Positions 1-8,222 of a DNA stretch of 54,171 nucleotides are shown here, piece by piece. Both the position numbers and the translations under genes were made by a program. This stretch comes from Acidobacteriota bacterium. Lineage in GTDB: Bacteria; Acidobacteriota; Vicinamibacteria; Vicinamibacterales; SCN-69-37. The DNA lies in the NCBI GenBank assembly GCA_947467605.1, contig CANIII010000011.1, positions 1 to 54,171 on the forward strand, given 5' to 3'. The notes beneath the pieces are model-generated. The model was not told the origin of the DNA, did no database searches, and saw only the letters and a program-made list of their open reading frames with translations. Position 1 is the first letter of the stretch, and each line of letters begins with the position of its first letter.

Positions 1-380
1 CGAAACCGCGCCACGATCGCATCGGCGTCCATGCCGCGGTTGATCAGCTTGATCGCGACGTGTTTCTCGAACGCCGCATCGGCGCGCACAGCGCGATACA
101 CGCGGCCCATGCCGCCTTTGCCGATCAGTGCTTCAATGCGGTACGGGCCGACGAGTTGCCCGAGGCTCGGATCCGGCGCCGCGCGTTCATGCTCAATGGC
201 TGACGACTGCCAGAACGGATCGGTGCCGGCGCTATCGTGGTGACGCAGCAGTTCGCGCACGTCGCGAGCAACCGACGCATCGCCTGCGCATTCCTTCTCG
301 AGGAACGACTCGCGCTCGGCGCCGTCGAGTTCCAGTGCGCGCGAAAAGATCGTCGTGATGCGTGGATCCGCCGGGGACAT
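1..380 (-). CDS. Serine/threonine protein kinase, N-terminal part (cut by window edge)
   Basis: Reading the minus strand from ATG at 380 gives about 126 residues before the window ends. The first ~65 residues are a charged helical segment ending in a short acidic linker. The Hanks-type kinase fold follows: glycine-rich loop GKGGMGRVYRA near residues 83-93, then VAIKLI with the ATP-anchoring Lys. The catalytic loop lies outside the window. It should phosphorylate Ser/Thr on target proteins; membrane or TPR domains, common C-terminally in Acidobacteriota kinases, cannot be seen. A TAGACT hexamer ends 7 bases before the ATG and there is no Shine-Dalgarno, so a leaderless transcript is likely. 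It is divergent from an ECF sigma factor, a pairing often seen in this phylum. Confidence 0.9.
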   Translation of the reverse strand, partial: MSPADPRITTIFSRALELDGAERESFLEKECAGDASVARDVRELLRHHDSAGTDPFWQSSAIEHERAAPDPSLGQLVGPYRIEALIGKGGMGRVYRAVRADAAFEKHVAIKLINRGMDADAIVARF

Positions 381-387
381 CCGGCGC

Positions 388-393
388 AGTCTA
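388..393 (-). promoter_or_regulatory. Predicted -10 element of the kinase gene
   Basis: TAGACT read on the minus strand, 7 bases before the kinase ATG at 380. The spacing puts transcription start at or next to the start codon. No clear -35 hexamer was recognised. Confidence 0.5.
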
Positions 394-472
394 GCATTCA
401 CGCGCGACGCCACGTCGCCAACATCGCGATGTCGGTTTCCCGGTGCCGTCAGCGCTTTATGAAGGATAGGAT

Positions 473-1063
473 GTGGCGGTATTCATGGAGCTTCCCGAAG
501 CCGTTACCGAGTGGCTGAAGCAATGGCAGGACGGCGATGAACAGGCGCTCGACCGCGTGGCGCCCGTGGTGTATCGCGACCTGCGACGCCTCGCCGCCTC
601 ATACCTGAGCCACGAGCGCGCGCGTCCGCTCCAGGCTACCGAACTGGTGCACGAAGCCTACCTGCAGGTGCAGCGTCTGGATCGCGTGAGCTGGCAGAGC
701 CGTTCACACTTCATCGCGATGACGGCTGGCATCATGCGCCGCATCCTCGTGGATCACGCACGCCAGCGCATGGCTCTCAAACGCGGCGGGCCCGATGCGC
801 AGTTGAGCGACGTCAATCTCGACAACCTGGGATGGGAAACCGACCCGGCAATGGTCCGTCTGGAAGACTCACTCGATCAGTTCGCGAAGGAGTTTCCGCG
901 TCAGGCGAAAGTGGTCGAGCTGAAGTTCTTTGGCGGACTCACCACAGAGGAAATTGCCGAGGTGATGGGCGGGGAGCTGACGACGAGAACGATTGAACGA
1001 GACTGGCAGTTCGCGCGCGCCTGGCTGCGGCGCGACATGTCTGCGCCGGTTACACCGGGATGA
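473..1063 (+). CDS. ECF-type RNA polymerase sigma factor (Sigma70_ECF / SigX6 type)
   Basis: About 192-196 residues, the usual size for this subfamily. Region 2 lies around residues 30-100, with the typical YRDLRRLA and ATELVHEAYL stretches and MRRILVDHAR. Region 4 lies around 135-190, with the helix-turn-helix stretch FFGGLTTEEIAEVM and a basic recognition helix. The subfamily is common in Acidobacteriota and Planctomycetota and often sits beside Ser/Thr kinases, as here, so kinase control of sigma activity is a reasonable inference. The start is uncertain. GTG at 473 directly abuts a TAGGAT -10-like hexamer (467-472), while ATG at 485 would allow a short leader. The 3' end overlaps the convergent lipoprotein gene by 14 bases. 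Confidence 0.92.
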   Translation: MAVFMELPEAVTEWLKQWQDGDEQALDRVAPVVYRDLRRLAASYLSHERARPLQATELVHEAYLQVQRLDRVSWQSRSHFIAMTAGIMRRILVDHARQRMALKRGGPDAQLSDVNLDNLGWETDPAMVRLEDSLDQFAKEFPRQAKVVELKFFGGLTTEEIAEVMGGELTTRTIERDWQFARAWLRRDMSAPVTPG

Positions 1064-1466
1064 TGACGACGACGTTGAAGTCCACGATCGTTGTCAGAAT
1101 GCCGACGTCCTTGACGCGCACGCAGTAGGTGCCCACGCCGAGGTTGGCCGTGATCTGCGGCGAGCTCGCCGTGGCGTTCGGTGCCGTTTGAATACTCTGC
1201 GAGATCACACAGTTCGTACCGTTCACAGTGCCGAGCCCGAGCTCCAGAACCGCATCGCCCTGCGTGACCGACGTCAGCTGCAACGTGACCGAACCGGCCG
1301 TGGCCACCGTGAACGACCGCCAGGCCGACCCATTCTCCTGAATGCGGCTCGAAAACGCGAACGCGGTCGTCGTCGCCGCCGTGGGTGAGGTCACCGTGCT
1401 GCCGCAGGCGCTGGCGCCCGAGGCAACGAGAATCAGGAGTGCGGCGGAGAGGAGACGCGTAGACAT
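1050..1466 (-). CDS. Small secreted lipoprotein of unknown function
   Basis: 138 residues from ATG at 1466. An N-terminal hydrophobic signal ends in ASACG, with Cys as the probable lipidation site; the residue at -3 is Ala rather than the preferred Leu/Val/Ile, so export is clear and lipidation likely. The mature part is Thr/Ser/Val-rich and predicted beta-structured, with two further Cys (in TNCVIS and TYCVRV) that could form a disulfide, and ends in a hydrophobic VVVIIPV strand. It resembles a pre-peptidase C-terminal-like beta-sandwich in general character, but no family is assigned. A TAGACT hexamer lies 10 bases upstream. Only 18 bases separate its start from the divergent methyltransferase start. 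Confidence 0.75.
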   Translation of the reverse strand: MSTRLLSAALLILVASGASACGSTVTSPTAATTTAFAFSSRIQENGSAWRSFTVATAGSVTLQLTSVTQGDAVLELGLGTVNGTNCVISQSIQTAPNATASSPQITANLGVGTYCVRVKDVGILTTIVDFNVVVIIPV

Positions 1467-1475
1467 CAGCCACAA

Positions 1476-1482
1476 TAGTCTA
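1476..1482. promoter_or_regulatory. Overlapping divergent -10 elements
   Basis: The seven bases TAGTCTA contain TAGTCT (plus strand, 1476-1481) and, on the minus strand, TAGACT (1482-1477). The element serves the methyltransferase to the right and the lipoprotein to the left. A near-symmetrical -10 like this could drive transcription both ways. Confidence 0.45.
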
Positions 1483-1484
1483 CC

Positions 1485-2048
1485 GTGATTGACCTTCCCG
1501 CCACCTTCGGCCAGATCGACATCTACCTCTTCGACCAGCTCCTCAAAGGCCGGATCGTTGCCTCGGACCGCGTGCTGGACGCCGGGTGTGGCTCGGGGCG
1601 AAATCTCTTCTATCTGATGAAAATGGGCTGTCATGTCACAGCTGTAGACGCTAGTCCGGTGGCCGTGGCCGGTGTGCGCGAGCTGGCGGTGGAGCTGGGG
1701 ACAGGGCTGCCGCCAGAGAATTTTCGCGTCGAGGCCGTCGAAGACCTCTCGTTTGCCGACGCGTCCTGCGATGTGGTGATCTCAAGCGCCGTGCTGCATT
1801 TCGCGAGAGACCAGGCCCATTTCGAGGCGATGCTGCAGGCGATGTGGCGGGTGCTGCGACCGGGCGGAATGTTCTTCGCGCGGCTGGCATCCACTCTGTT
1901 GCCAGACCCGCACTACAGCTATCTGGTCAGCCCTGAACAACTCGAGCAACTGACCGCCTCACTCGGCGGCCAACTGCTCGATCCGATCAAGACCACGATC
2001 GTTCATCGGCAGCGGTCAATGACGACGTGGGTGGTCCGGAAAGGGTAA
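1485..2048 (+). CDS. Class I SAM-dependent methyltransferase
   Basis: 187 residues, starting at GTG 1485. Motif I is LDAGCGSGRN (residues 31-40) and binds S-adenosylmethionine. An acidic residue ends strand 2 (VTAVDAS), the post-motif stretch DVVISSAVLHF follows, and LRPGGMFFARL is motif III. The fold resembles small-molecule methyltransferases of the Methyltransf_11/TehB group. The substrate cannot be told from sequence. A possible -10, TAGTCT, ends only 3 bases before the GTG, so the true start could be slightly downstream, but no better start precedes motif I. The gene ends in the first bases of a long inverted repeat. Confidence 0.85.
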   Translation: MIDLPATFGQIDIYLFDQLLKGRIVASDRVLDAGCGSGRNLFYLMKMGCHVTAVDASPVAVAGVRELAVELGTGLPPENFRVEAVEDLSFADASCDVVISSAVLHFARDQAHFEAMLQAMWRVLRPGGMFFARLASTLLPDPHYSYLVSPEQLEQLTASLGGQLLDPIKTTIVHRQRSMTTWVVRKG

Positions 2049-2247
2049 GCGGGTAAGCAGGTAAGCGGGTATAGCGGGTGCTCGGGTGCGCAGGTGCGAC
2101 GGGTAAGCCGGTGCGACGGTGCTCCGAGTGCTCCGGGAAAGCAGGTGCGCACCCGCGCACCCGTCGCACCTGCGCACCCGCGCACCCGTCGCACCTGCGC
2201 ACCTGAGCACCCGCTATACCCGCTCACCCGCTTACCTGCTCACCCGT
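2042..2247. repeat. Large G-rich/C-rich inverted repeat with internal tandem duplication
   Basis: This fills the gap between the convergent methyltransferase (stop 2048) and TonB receptor (stop 2250). The left half is built from GGGTAAGC, GGGTGCGC and GGTGCGAC words; the right half is the reverse complement of the same words. Core arms 2067-2104 and 2184-2221 (38 bases each) match at 37 of 38 positions, and matching extends outward with more divergence. The loop side holds a perfect 25-bp direct duplication (2147-2171 and 2172-2196). A transcript from either side would fold into a long hairpin, so it may act as a bidirectional terminator, but it is not a classic U-tract terminator. Confidence 0.85.
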
Positions 2248-2249
2248 AG

Positions 2250-4901
2250 CTAGAACGCCCCTACCTGAATCCCCAGTGTGAAGCTGCGGCCGCGCGCCGG
2301 GGCGAACTGGAACTGTTCGCGGTAGTACTTGTTGGTCAGGTTCTCGACCGCAAACGTGAGGCGCGCGCGATGCGGGCCCTGCGTCAGCGTGAGACCGGCC
2401 GCAGCGCGCTGCACGGTGATCGCGCCGAGCGACATGAGGTCCTGCGGAATCAGAAACGGCGACGAGAGCAGCGTCTCCGCCACTCGGCTGACCTTGGCCT
2501 GCGACCGCACGCCGTACTCCATCCAGAACCGGCTGTGCACGTCAGTGAAGCGCGCCGAGCCCACGAACTTGAACGGTGTGATGTCATCAGCCGGCGTGTT
2601 GGCGAGCGAGACGTTGTTGGACGGATCCGTGCCCTTGAGCACGGTGCCGCGCGTGTACGCGGCCGAACCGGTCAGTGTCACGACGCCCTGGCTGAATACG
2701 AGCGGCGCCATCGCGTTTGCTTCAACACCGCCAATGCGCACATCCGAGAAGTTCGTCGTCTGCGCGAGCGGGCCGGATGAATTGGTCGCGATCACCTGAT
2801 CCTGCGCGATGAAGTTCTTGTACTGGTTGACGAACCCATACACGCCACCCGACACGCGACCCGCGAGGAACTTCACGCCGGCGTCGAAGTTGTTGCCCGT
2901 CTCTGGTTTCACGTTGATGTTCGGCACGATGCTGCCGGCGGTCGCCGGACCTGCGAAGAAGAGCTCTTCCAGATTCGGATGACGGAAGCTACGGCCGTAG
3001 CGCACAAACGGGCTGATGGTGCCACCTTGATTGGCGATGATGCCGATGTCGCCCGTGAGCGAGTTGCGCGAGTACGACGCGCCCGCCGGATTCGGCAGAG
3101 TCGATGCATCAATAGCCGGCTTCGCGCCTGCGACGACCGATGCGACGTCGTAACCGGTTGTCGCTTGATTCGTCACCACGTAGAAGTCCGTGCGCAGGCC
3201 AGCAATGATCGACACGTTCGGGGCGACGCGCCATTCGTCTTGCGCAAACACGCCGATGTCGCGCAGCCACGCATCCGGCACGCGCACCGGGTGCGCAATC
3301 GTCGCCGGGCCCATCACGACGGGCGTCGGGAACACCACCGCCGCGGGACCACGCGAGCCGAGCACGACCTGGCCCAGCATCGACATCGTCGTGTTCGTCG
3401 TGCGCTGATCAGCGCTGTTGTCGCGATAGATCGTGAGACCCGTGGTCACCAGATGGTTGGCTGCAGGTGCGAACACGGCCTGCACATCCACGCCAGGCGT
3501 CGTAACTTTCTGCGTCGTGTCCGAGAGGATGTCGAGACGGAACACCGAGATCGGGAAGAACGCGGCCGATGGCGCCGGGAACTGTACCGGCAGGGTGTTT
3601 TCGAGAAGGCGCTCAGTCTTCTGATAGTGCGCGGCCACAGAGATGTTGCGCAGCCATGAGTTCACCGCCTGATATTCGTAGCGGGCCGAGACGCGGTTGA
3701 GGTTGCTCTGTGGCAGTGCGGTGGCATTGAAGAAGTACGGCGACGCAAAGTCGGGGAAGCCGACATCGCTGGCCTTGCGCTGCTGATAGCGCAGCTGCAG
3801 CGTCTGGCGGTCAGCAAGCTTCACCAGGCCAGCGACGTTCACGAAGTTCGCCTTCGCGCCGGAGTTCGGGACGAACGCGTCCGTGCGCACATACGGCGCG
3901 TTGAAGGGATCGGCAAACGACTTGAAGTTGAAACCAAAGTTCGTGTCGATCGTATCGGTGCGCTTGATCTGGCCCGACGTGAAGTACGAGGTCGTGTCTT
4001 CCACGCCGATTTTGCCGGCCGTGTAGCTGTCGTACTGCTCGGTGCCGGCCTGTGCGCGAATCGAGACGCGCGGACCTTCCGTGCCGAACGTCAACGTGCC
4101 GCGACGGCCATTTTCGTTTGTGCTGTAGAAGCCATTGAATCCGTAGAACACACGCTGCTTCTGGGCGAAGTTGGGCTGGTTGGTGAGGATGTTGATCGTG
4201 CCGCCGAGCGCGTCCGAGCCGTACATCAGCGTGCCGGCGCCGTTCACAATCTCCATGCGCTCGATGCTGTCTGTGGCCACAAGACCGGCCTCCGCACCCG
4301 CGCGATTCGTGGCGAGTCGCGCCGTGTTGAGGCGCTCACCATCGACGAGCACCAGCAGTCGTGTCGAGTCGAGGCCACGCAGGCGCGGACGCACGCCGAA
4401 TGGGCCGTCGCCCACTGGATTCACATTGGCGGCCGCCGTCATGGCCGTGCCCGTTGACAGCGGGTTGGTCTGATCGATCTGCTCCTTCGACAACGTGTCG
4501 ATGTTGAGCGGGATCTGCCGCACTTCACGCGCCGACCGCGCGGCCGTCACGGTGACTTCGGTCGTGAGCGAACCTAGCTCCAGCTTCACCGGCACATCCA
4601 TCGACTGTTCCGGATTCACGACGACGATCGTGCGCGCGATTTCAGCAAAGCCATCGCGACGAATCATAAGGAGGTAGGTGCCGGCCGATGTGGTCGCGAC
4701 CTCGTACTTCCCTTGATCATTGGTCGCGACTGAGACTTCCTGGCCGGTCGCCAGATTACGCAGCACCACGCGCGCCGACGAAATCGCCGCGCCGGTGGCG
4801 TCAGACACCGTTCCGGTAATACCCGCGGCCTGTGCCGCAGTGGCTGCCGCAAGAACTGCGGCCGCAATAGCAAACGTACGAAACACACGTAGAACAGACA
4901 T
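2250..4901 (-). CDS. TonB-dependent outer-membrane receptor with carboxypeptidase regulatory-like domain
   Basis: 883 residues from ATG 4901, chosen because GGAGA sits 6 bases upstream; an ATG five codons earlier lacks such a site. Order: signal peptide (about 1-25, ending AQA); CarboxypepD_reg-like sandwich (about 27-105, beginning GITGTVSDATG); plug domain (about 115-230, with LRGLDSTRLLVLVDGERLN); then a 22-strand-type barrel to a terminal aromatic (GIQVGAF), as needed for BAM insertion. It takes up an unidentified large substrate (siderophore, cobalamin or glycan) using TonB energy. No SusD partner or substrate-specific gene adjoins it, so the ligand is unknown. Confidence 0.93.
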   Translation of the reverse strand: MSVLRVFRTFAIAAAVLAAATAAQAAGITGTVSDATGAAISSARVVLRNLATGQEVSVATNDQGKYEVATTSAGTYLLMIRRDGFAEIARTIVVVNPEQSMDVPVKLELGSLTTEVTVTAARSAREVRQIPLNIDTLSKEQIDQTNPLSTGTAMTAAANVNPVGDGPFGVRPRLRGLDSTRLLVLVDGERLNTARLATNRAGAEAGLVATDSIERMEIVNGAGTLMYGSDALGGTINILTNQPNFAQKQRVFYGFNGFYSTNENGRRGTLTFGTEGPRVSIRAQAGTEQYDSYTAGKIGVEDTTSYFTSGQIKRTDTIDTNFGFNFKSFADPFNAPYVRTDAFVPNSGAKANFVNVAGLVKLADRQTLQLRYQQRKASDVGFPDFASPYFFNATALPQSNLNRVSARYEYQAVNSWLRNISVAAHYQKTERLLENTLPVQFPAPSAAFFPISVFRLDILSDTTQKVTTPGVDVQAVFAPAANHLVTTGLTIYRDNSADQRTTNTTMSMLGQVVLGSRGPAAVVFPTPVVMGPATIAHPVRVPDAWLRDIGVFAQDEWRVAPNVSIIAGLRTDFYVVTNQATTGYDVASVVAGAKPAIDASTLPNPAGASYSRNSLTGDIGIIANQGGTISPFVRYGRSFRHPNLEELFFAGPATAGSIVPNINVKPETGNNFDAGVKFLAGRVSGGVYGFVNQYKNFIAQDQVIATNSSGPLAQTTNFSDVRIGGVEANAMAPLVFSQGVVTLTGSAAYTRGTVLKGTDPSNNVSLANTPADDITPFKFVGSARFTDVHSRFWMEYGVRSQAKVSRVAETLLSSPFLIPQDLMSLGAITVQRAAAGLTLTQGPHRARLTFAVENLTNKYYREQFQFAPARGRSFTLGIQVGAF

Positions 4902-4940
4902 GAGAGATCTCCACATAGACAGAGTTCTGGCCAGAAATTT

Positions 4941-5005
4941 GTCGTAGTCGGAGGGCTTCAGCCCTCCGGTTGCCTGCCGGGCTGAAGCCCAGCGGCTACG
5001 TCTGA
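4941..5005. repeat. Inverted pair of REP-like palindromes with CTTCAG centre
   Basis: Two copies of a short palindrome in opposite orientation occupy the gap upstream of the TonB receptor. The plus copy (4941-4969) contains GGAGGGCTTCAGCCCTCC, with perfect 8-base arms around TC. The minus copy (4976-5005) reads TCAGACGTAGCCG followed by a GGGCTTCAGCCC core. The minus copy shares its leader TCAGACGTAGCCG with the copy at 25392. Confidence 0.75.
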
Positions 5006-5019
5006 AAAAAAGATGAAGG

Positions 5020-5511
5020 CTAGAGCGCTGCTGGTGGAGGTCGAGCGGAGACGACGGCCGAGAAGCCGTCGGAGAGCGGGAGGGTGTGGCCGAGAATCGT
5101 GACGAAGGACCACGCCTTGGGCGCGTCGAGAATGCGACGACGCACGAGCGCGGTAAAGAGCAGGGCGGTGAGCGTCAGTGCGCCGGCGATGGCGACCGTC
5201 TGGAGAACGACGGTGATGGCCACTTCAGGGAGTGCCGTGAGATCGAAGCCGTCGCCGGTGCGCGACGCAATGGCCGGGCCGTGCAGCAGGGCCGCGAGCA
5301 ACCAGATGACCATCGACTTGCGGCTGACCAGCGAAACGCCGGAGCGGTAGAGCGCAGTGAGCGCGACGGCCAGCACAATGGCGGCCGCCCAGCGAACGAG
5401 CAGGCCCGGCTCACTCAGCCGACCGGCAGACCACTGCGACGCCAGCAACCAGCCATGGGAGGCCAGAAGCAGGGCGGCGAGGGCCCGCACGAACCACTTC
5501 GACGCGCGCAT
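5020..5511 (-). CDS. Small integral membrane protein, function unknown
   Basis: 163 residues from ATG 5511. This start is preferred over longer alternatives because TAGACT ends 8 bases upstream. Four hydrophobic segments can be seen: about 8-24 (LAALLLASHGWLLA), 40-58 (WAAAIVLAVALTAL), 70-85 (VIWLLAALLHGPA) and 105-130 (a long VLQTVAIAGALTLTALLF stretch). The C-terminus is a short Pro/Ala-rich tail. No family is recognised. It lies upstream of the TonB receptor on the same strand, but the REP pair separates them and the receptor has its own ribosome site, so co-function is uncertain. Confidence 0.65.
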   Translation of the reverse strand: MRASKWFVRALAALLLASHGWLLASQWSAGRLSEPGLLVRWAAAIVLAVALTALYRSGVSLVSRKSMVIWLLAALLHGPAIASRTGDGFDLTALPEVAITVVLQTVAIAGALTLTALLFTALVRRRILDAPKAWSFVTILGHTLPLSDGFSAVVSARPPPAAL

Positions 5512-5519
5512 CGACTTCG

Positions 5520-5525
5520 AGTCTA
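5520..5525 (-). promoter_or_regulatory. Predicted -10 element
   Basis: TAGACT on the minus strand, 8 bases before the ATG at 5511. This supports the shorter membrane-protein start and a leaderless or near-leaderless message. Confidence 0.45.
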
Positions 5526-5676
5526 CCTCGGCACCTAACCGAGAAGATGAACTCCGCGTCAAAGCCATGCACGATCTCAATGCAAACGGTGAGCCAAGCC
5601 CGCTCGCTGCGGAATTTTTCAACGGCGTCGCGAAAATCGGGACATTCGCGCAACTTTGAGGAAAATCCCACACTTT

Positions 5677-7539
5677 ATGCGCGCCTTCTTCATATTCGAC
5701 CTCCAACACGCCATCCGTTCGCTCCGCGCTACCCCGGTCATCACCGCCGTCGCCGTCCTTTCACTCGCTCTCGGCATCGGCGCCAACACCGCCCTGTTCT
5801 CTATCCTCAACGGCCTCGTCCTGAAGTCGCTGCCCGTCAAAGCGCCGCAAGACCTCGCGTTGATTGAAGGCGGGTCCTGGACCAATCCCATCTGGGAAGG
5901 TCTCCGCGACCGAGCGCCGAAACTGGTCGACGGCGCCTTCGCCTGGGCCGGCGGCAACTTCGACCTGGCCGCCACGGGTCAGCGGGACACCGTCCCCGGT
6001 GCCTACGCGAGCGGCGCCATCTTTGACGTCCTCGGCATCAACGCCGAACTCGGCCGCACCTTCACGCCGGCCGACGACGTCCGAGGCGGCGGGCCTGACG
6101 GCCGAGTCGTCGTGATCAGCCATCGCCTCTGGCAGACGCGCTTCGGCGGTGAGGTCAGCGCGCTTGGGCAGCCGATGCTCGTCAATCGCGTGCCCTTCAC
6201 GATCATCGGCGTCACGCCGCCGGGGTTTCTTGGCGTTGACGTGGGCAGTGCGAAGGATGTGTTTCTGCCGCTCGCGAATGAAGCCACGATTCGCGGCAAG
6301 GAATCTCTCCTCAACGTGCGCGCCGCCTGGTGGCTCGACATCATGATCCGTCGTCGTCAGGGACAGTCGATCGAGCAAGCGGCACTCGCGCTGAACAGCG
6401 TGCGGCGTGCTGTGCGCGAAGAAACGATCCCACCCGACTGGGACGCCACGAACCTTGCGAGCTATTTGAACGAAGATCTGAAACTCCGAGACGCGTCGAA
6501 TGGATTCGAGACCACGCTGCGAACGAAATACGCGCAGCCTTTGACCATCATCATGTTCGTCGTGGCGGCCGTGCTGCTGATCGCGTGTGCCAACATCGCC
6601 AACTTGCTGCTGGCGCGCGCGACCGCGCGGCGGCATGAGATGAGCCTGCGATTGGCTCTTGGGGCGTCGCGGTTCCGACTCGTTTGCCAGTTGCTGGCCG
6701 AGAGTGCGATTCTGGCGTTCGCTGGCGGTATCGGCGGCCTGTTTCTCGCGAAGTTTGGTGGCGCGCTGCTCGTCAGGCAACTGGGTACCTCAGCCACGAG
6801 CGTCACGCTCGATCTCTCGCTCGATTGGCGCGTGCTCGCGTTCACCGCAGCGGTGGCGCTTGTCACGACGCTGCTCTTCGGCCTGGCGCCGGCAGCCGGA
6901 CTCGCGCACGTGTCACCGAACGATGCGCTGAAAGAGCAGACACGCAGTGTCGCGGGCGATCGACGATTTGGTATTCGCAATGTGCTCGTCGTGACGCAAG
7001 TGTCGCTGTCACTCGCGCTCGTCGTGGGCGCCGGTCTCTTTGTTCGATCATTCACGTCGCTGGCCACGATGCCGCTGGGCTTTGATCCGTCGCACCTGCT
7101 GGTGATCAATGTGGACGCCTCGCGCTTCGTCCGCGCGTCAACTGCCCAGGAGCGACTCGTCGCCATGCTCTCAGGCTTCTTCGGCGTCCTCGCATTGTTC
7201 CTTGCCGCGCTCGGACTCTACGGTGTCACGTCGCACTCCGTGAATCGTCGTCGCAGCGAGATCGCCGTGCGGATGGCGCTCGGCGCCACCGCCGGCGCGG
7301 TAATTCAGATGGTGCTGCGTCGTGTGATCTGGCTCGTGCTCGCCGGTGTGGCGCTCGGCGTCGCGTTCAGCCTCTGGGCCGGCAACTTCATCGTCACGCT
7401 GCTCTACGGTCTGCAGCCGCGCGATCCCTGGACGATGGCCGGTGCCGCGATGGTGTTACTCGGCGCCGGTGTCATCGCCGGTTGGCTGCCGGCACGCCGA
7501 GCCGCGAAGTTGGATCCGACGACGGTGTTGCGGGACTAA
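5677..7539 (+). CDS. ADOP-type orphan ABC permease (MacB_PCD/FtsX), internally shortened
   Basis: 620 residues from ATG 5677; GAGGAA lies 13 bases upstream, a loose fit, and TTG 5656 is an alternative. The N-terminal half is a normal MacB/FtsX unit: TM1 about 15-40 (TAVAVLSLALGIGANTALF), periplasmic MacB_PCD domain about 45-270, then FtsX helices with the RRHEMSLRLALGASR signature. The second unit starts at NVLVVTQVSLSLALVVGAG but passes from LLVINVDAS almost directly into AQERLVAMLSGFFG. About 180 residues of the second periplasmic domain usually present in acidobacterial duplicated orphan permeases (about 800 residues) are missing. The frame is kept. No ATPase gene is adjacent, as is normal for ADOPs. 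Activity is doubtful. Confidence 0.9.
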   Translation: MRAFFIFDLQHAIRSLRATPVITAVAVLSLALGIGANTALFSILNGLVLKSLPVKAPQDLALIEGGSWTNPIWEGLRDRAPKLVDGAFAWAGGNFDLAATGQRDTVPGAYASGAIFDVLGINAELGRTFTPADDVRGGGPDGRVVVISHRLWQTRFGGEVSALGQPMLVNRVPFTIIGVTPPGFLGVDVGSAKDVFLPLANEATIRGKESLLNVRAAWWLDIMIRRRQGQSIEQAALALNSVRRAVREETIPPDWDATNLASYLNEDLKLRDASNGFETTLRTKYAQPLTIIMFVVAAVLLIACANIANLLLARATARRHEMSLRLALGASRFRLVCQLLAESAILAFAGGIGGLFLAKFGGALLVRQLGTSATSVTLDLSLDWRVLAFTAAVALVTTLLFGLAPAAGLAHVSPNDALKEQTRSVAGDRRFGIRNVLVVTQVSLSLALVVGAGLFVRSFTSLATMPLGFDPSHLLVINVDASRFVRASTAQERLVAMLSGFFGVLALFLAALGLYGVTSHSVNRRRSEIAVRMALGATAGAVIQMVLRRVIWLVLAGVALGVAFSLWAGNFIVTLLYGLQPRDPWTMAGAAMVLLGAGVIAGWLPARRAAKLDPTTVLRD

Positions 7540-7588
7540 GCCCCGAACCTTATGGGCTCTTGCTTGGCTCTGGGTTTTAGCCACATTT

Positions 7589-7628
7589 CCCCATGACTCC
7601 CCATGGCTCCCCATGGCCCTCCATGTTG
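7589..7628. repeat. 10-bp tandem repeat (CCCCATGRCT)
   Basis: Four successive 10-base units lie between the convergent permease and tag genes: CCCCATGACT, CCCCATGGCT, CCCCATGGCC and a degenerate CTCCATGTTG. Read on the minus strand this is a series of CCATGGGGAG words. No coding meaning is seen. Confidence 0.7.
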
Positions 7629-7640
7629 AAGGTTTTGTCC

Positions 7641-8216
7641 TTAGACGCGTCTCGCGATACACCCCACCACATGGTCATTGACCATGCCCGTGGCCTGCAT
7701 GAACGCGTAGCAGATGGTGGAGCCCACAAACGTGAAGCCGCGCATCTTCAGCGCTTTGCTCATCGCGTCTGACTCCGGTGTCGTGGCGGCAATGCGGTCG
7801 CCAGGTTTCAGCGTGTTGACGATCGGGGCACCGCCGACGAACTGCCAGATGTACGAGTCGAAGCTGCCGAACTCTTCCTGCACCGCGAGGAACGCTTTGG
7901 CATTCTTCACCGCGGCTTCGATCTTCAGCTTGTTGCGCACGATGCCGGCATTGTTCATCAGTTCACGCAGCTTCGGCGCCCTGTAGGCGGAGATCTTCAC
8001 GGGGTCGAACCGATCAAAGGCTCGGCGATACTCCGCCCGCTTGCGCAGAATCGTGATCCACGACAGCCCGGCTTGCGCACCTTCGAGAATCAACATCTCG
8101 AAGAGTCGACGATCGTTGTGCAACGGCACGCCCCACTCCTCGTCGTGATACGCGACGTAGAGTGGGTCCGTGCCGCACCAGGCGCAGCGGGTTGCCACGG
8201 CGGCTTTGAGAACCAA
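7641..8216 (-). CDS. tag: DNA-3-methyladenine glycosylase I
   Basis: 191 residues, the family's normal length. Tag excises N3-methyladenine from alkylated DNA, the first step of base excision repair. Seen: the RCAWC opening (Cys 11 and 14), YHDEEWGVP (His 24), the conserved stretch EGAQAGLSWITILRKR, the GIVRNKLKIEAA helix-hairpin-helix region, and the zinc pair NDHVVGC at the C-terminus, matching the His/Cys of the structural zinc site. It begins at TTG 8216, only 6 bases after the M28 peptidase stop; GTG 8198 is an alternative. The close spacing implies co-transcription with that peptidase, with no evident functional link. Confidence 0.95.
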   Translation of the reverse strand: MVLKAAVATRCAWCGTDPLYVAYHDEEWGVPLHNDRRLFEMLILEGAQAGLSWITILRKRAEYRRAFDRFDPVKISAYRAPKLRELMNNAGIVRNKLKIEAAVKNAKAFLAVQEEFGSFDSYIWQFVGGAPIVNTLKPGDRIAATTPESDAMSKALKMRGFTFVGSTICYAFMQATGMVNDHVVGCIARRV

Positions 8217-8222
8217 GCCGCC

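Noticed and set aside
2042..2247. Possible CRISPR-like array in the repeat-rich gap
   Set aside because: The repeats are short degenerate words and inverted copies with no constant repeat length or unique spacers, and no cas gene is nearby.
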